Source: Bacillota bacterium
GTDB lineage: Bacteria > Bacillota > UBA994
Assembly: GCA_018725275.1 (NCBI GenBank)
Contig: QLUC01000102.1
Location: 1 to 5,590 of the forward strand
DNA length: 5,590 nucleotides
Direction of reading: 5' to 3'
A program made the translations under genes and the position numbers. The notes beneath the pieces were generated by a model. It had not been told where the DNA came from and did no database searches. It saw only the letters and a list, made by a program, of their open reading frames with translations. Positions 5,450 through 5,590 of the stretch are shown piece after piece; the first letter of the stretch is position 1, and the number at the start of each line of letters is the position of its first letter.

Positions 5450-5590
5450 CCTTCCCTCCCCTTCGTCCCACTTGTCCTCTCTGCGCACCACTTCGAGCAA
5501 ACACTCCCCTCAACCCTCTCACTCCTTCCCTCCCCTTCGTCCCACTTGTCCTCTCTGCGCACCACTTCGAGCAAACACTCCCCTCAACCC
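5450..5590 (+). repeat. 74-bp direct tandem repeat (1.9 copies, continues past the window)
   Basis: The 74-base unit 5450-5523 is followed at once by a second copy, 5524-5590, whose 67 visible bases appear identical by eye; the window ends inside it. The top strand is pyrimidine-rich (CTTCCCTCCCCTTCGTCCC and so on). Part of each unit (5457-5498 and 5531-5572) is the inverted counterpart of 5013-5054. Copies are contiguous with no variable spacer, so it is not a CRISPR array. No gene is seen here. Confidence 0.92.

Noticed and set aside
5450..5590. Possible CRISPR array
   Set aside because: The 74-bp copies are directly adjacent with no variable spacers, the unit is too long, and no cas gene is seen.

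Overview
The window looks like the chromosome of a spore-former-lineage Firmicute (Clostridia-type), probably an amino-acid-fermenting anaerobe of moderate GC. Three things suggest this: a Gram-positive style rplM-rpsI operon with strong AGGAGG ribosome binding sites, a decayed copy of the germination/cortex amidase gene cwlD in its usual place behind rpsI, and the ord-ortA-ortB genes of anaerobic ornithine breakdown, a pathway best known from Clostridia. The species cannot be named from the sequence alone.

Layout: (1) Positions 3-506 hold the 3' end of an HNH/DUF1524-type nuclease gene, probably the C-terminus of a DUF262/GmrSD-like defence protein. (2) Positions 507-826 are non-coding and end in a near-consensus housekeeping promoter and a short structured leader. 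(3) rplM (L13) and rpsI (S9, TTG start) form a tight two-gene operon closed by a clear intrinsic terminator at about 1681-1707. (4) Positions about 1784-2048 are a cwlD pseudogene: recognisable Amidase_3 pieces, including the second zinc histidine block and the catalytic-glutamate block, lie in alternating frames with segments missing. (5) Positions 2056-2094 carry two copies of an 18-bp palindrome on the same face of the helix, followed by a -24/-12 (sigma-54) promoter match at 2170-2185. This is the layout of an enhancer-binding-protein-controlled promoter. (6) ord, ortA and ortB (2240-4973) overlap by a few bases and must be translated from one message. (7) From 4960 to the end the DNA is strongly strand-biased and repetitive: a GGGAGA-rich array covering the ortB stop codon, a GxxExxY-family gene, and a 74-bp tandem repeat. 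A 42-nt segment before the GxxExxY gene is an imperfect inverted copy of part of the 74-bp repeat after it.

Functionally, Ord oxidatively deaminates 2,4-diaminopentanoate to 2-amino-4-oxopentanoate, and OrtA+OrtB cleave that with CoA to alanine and acetyl-CoA. The aminomutase genes (oraS/oraE) that make the substrate are often neighbours of ortB but are not in this window; the repeat/GxxExxY unit begins at the ortB stop. The most interesting points are that inverted-repeat unit, the two-palindrome sigma-54 control region with an overlapping sigma-A-like promoter, and the cwlD relic.
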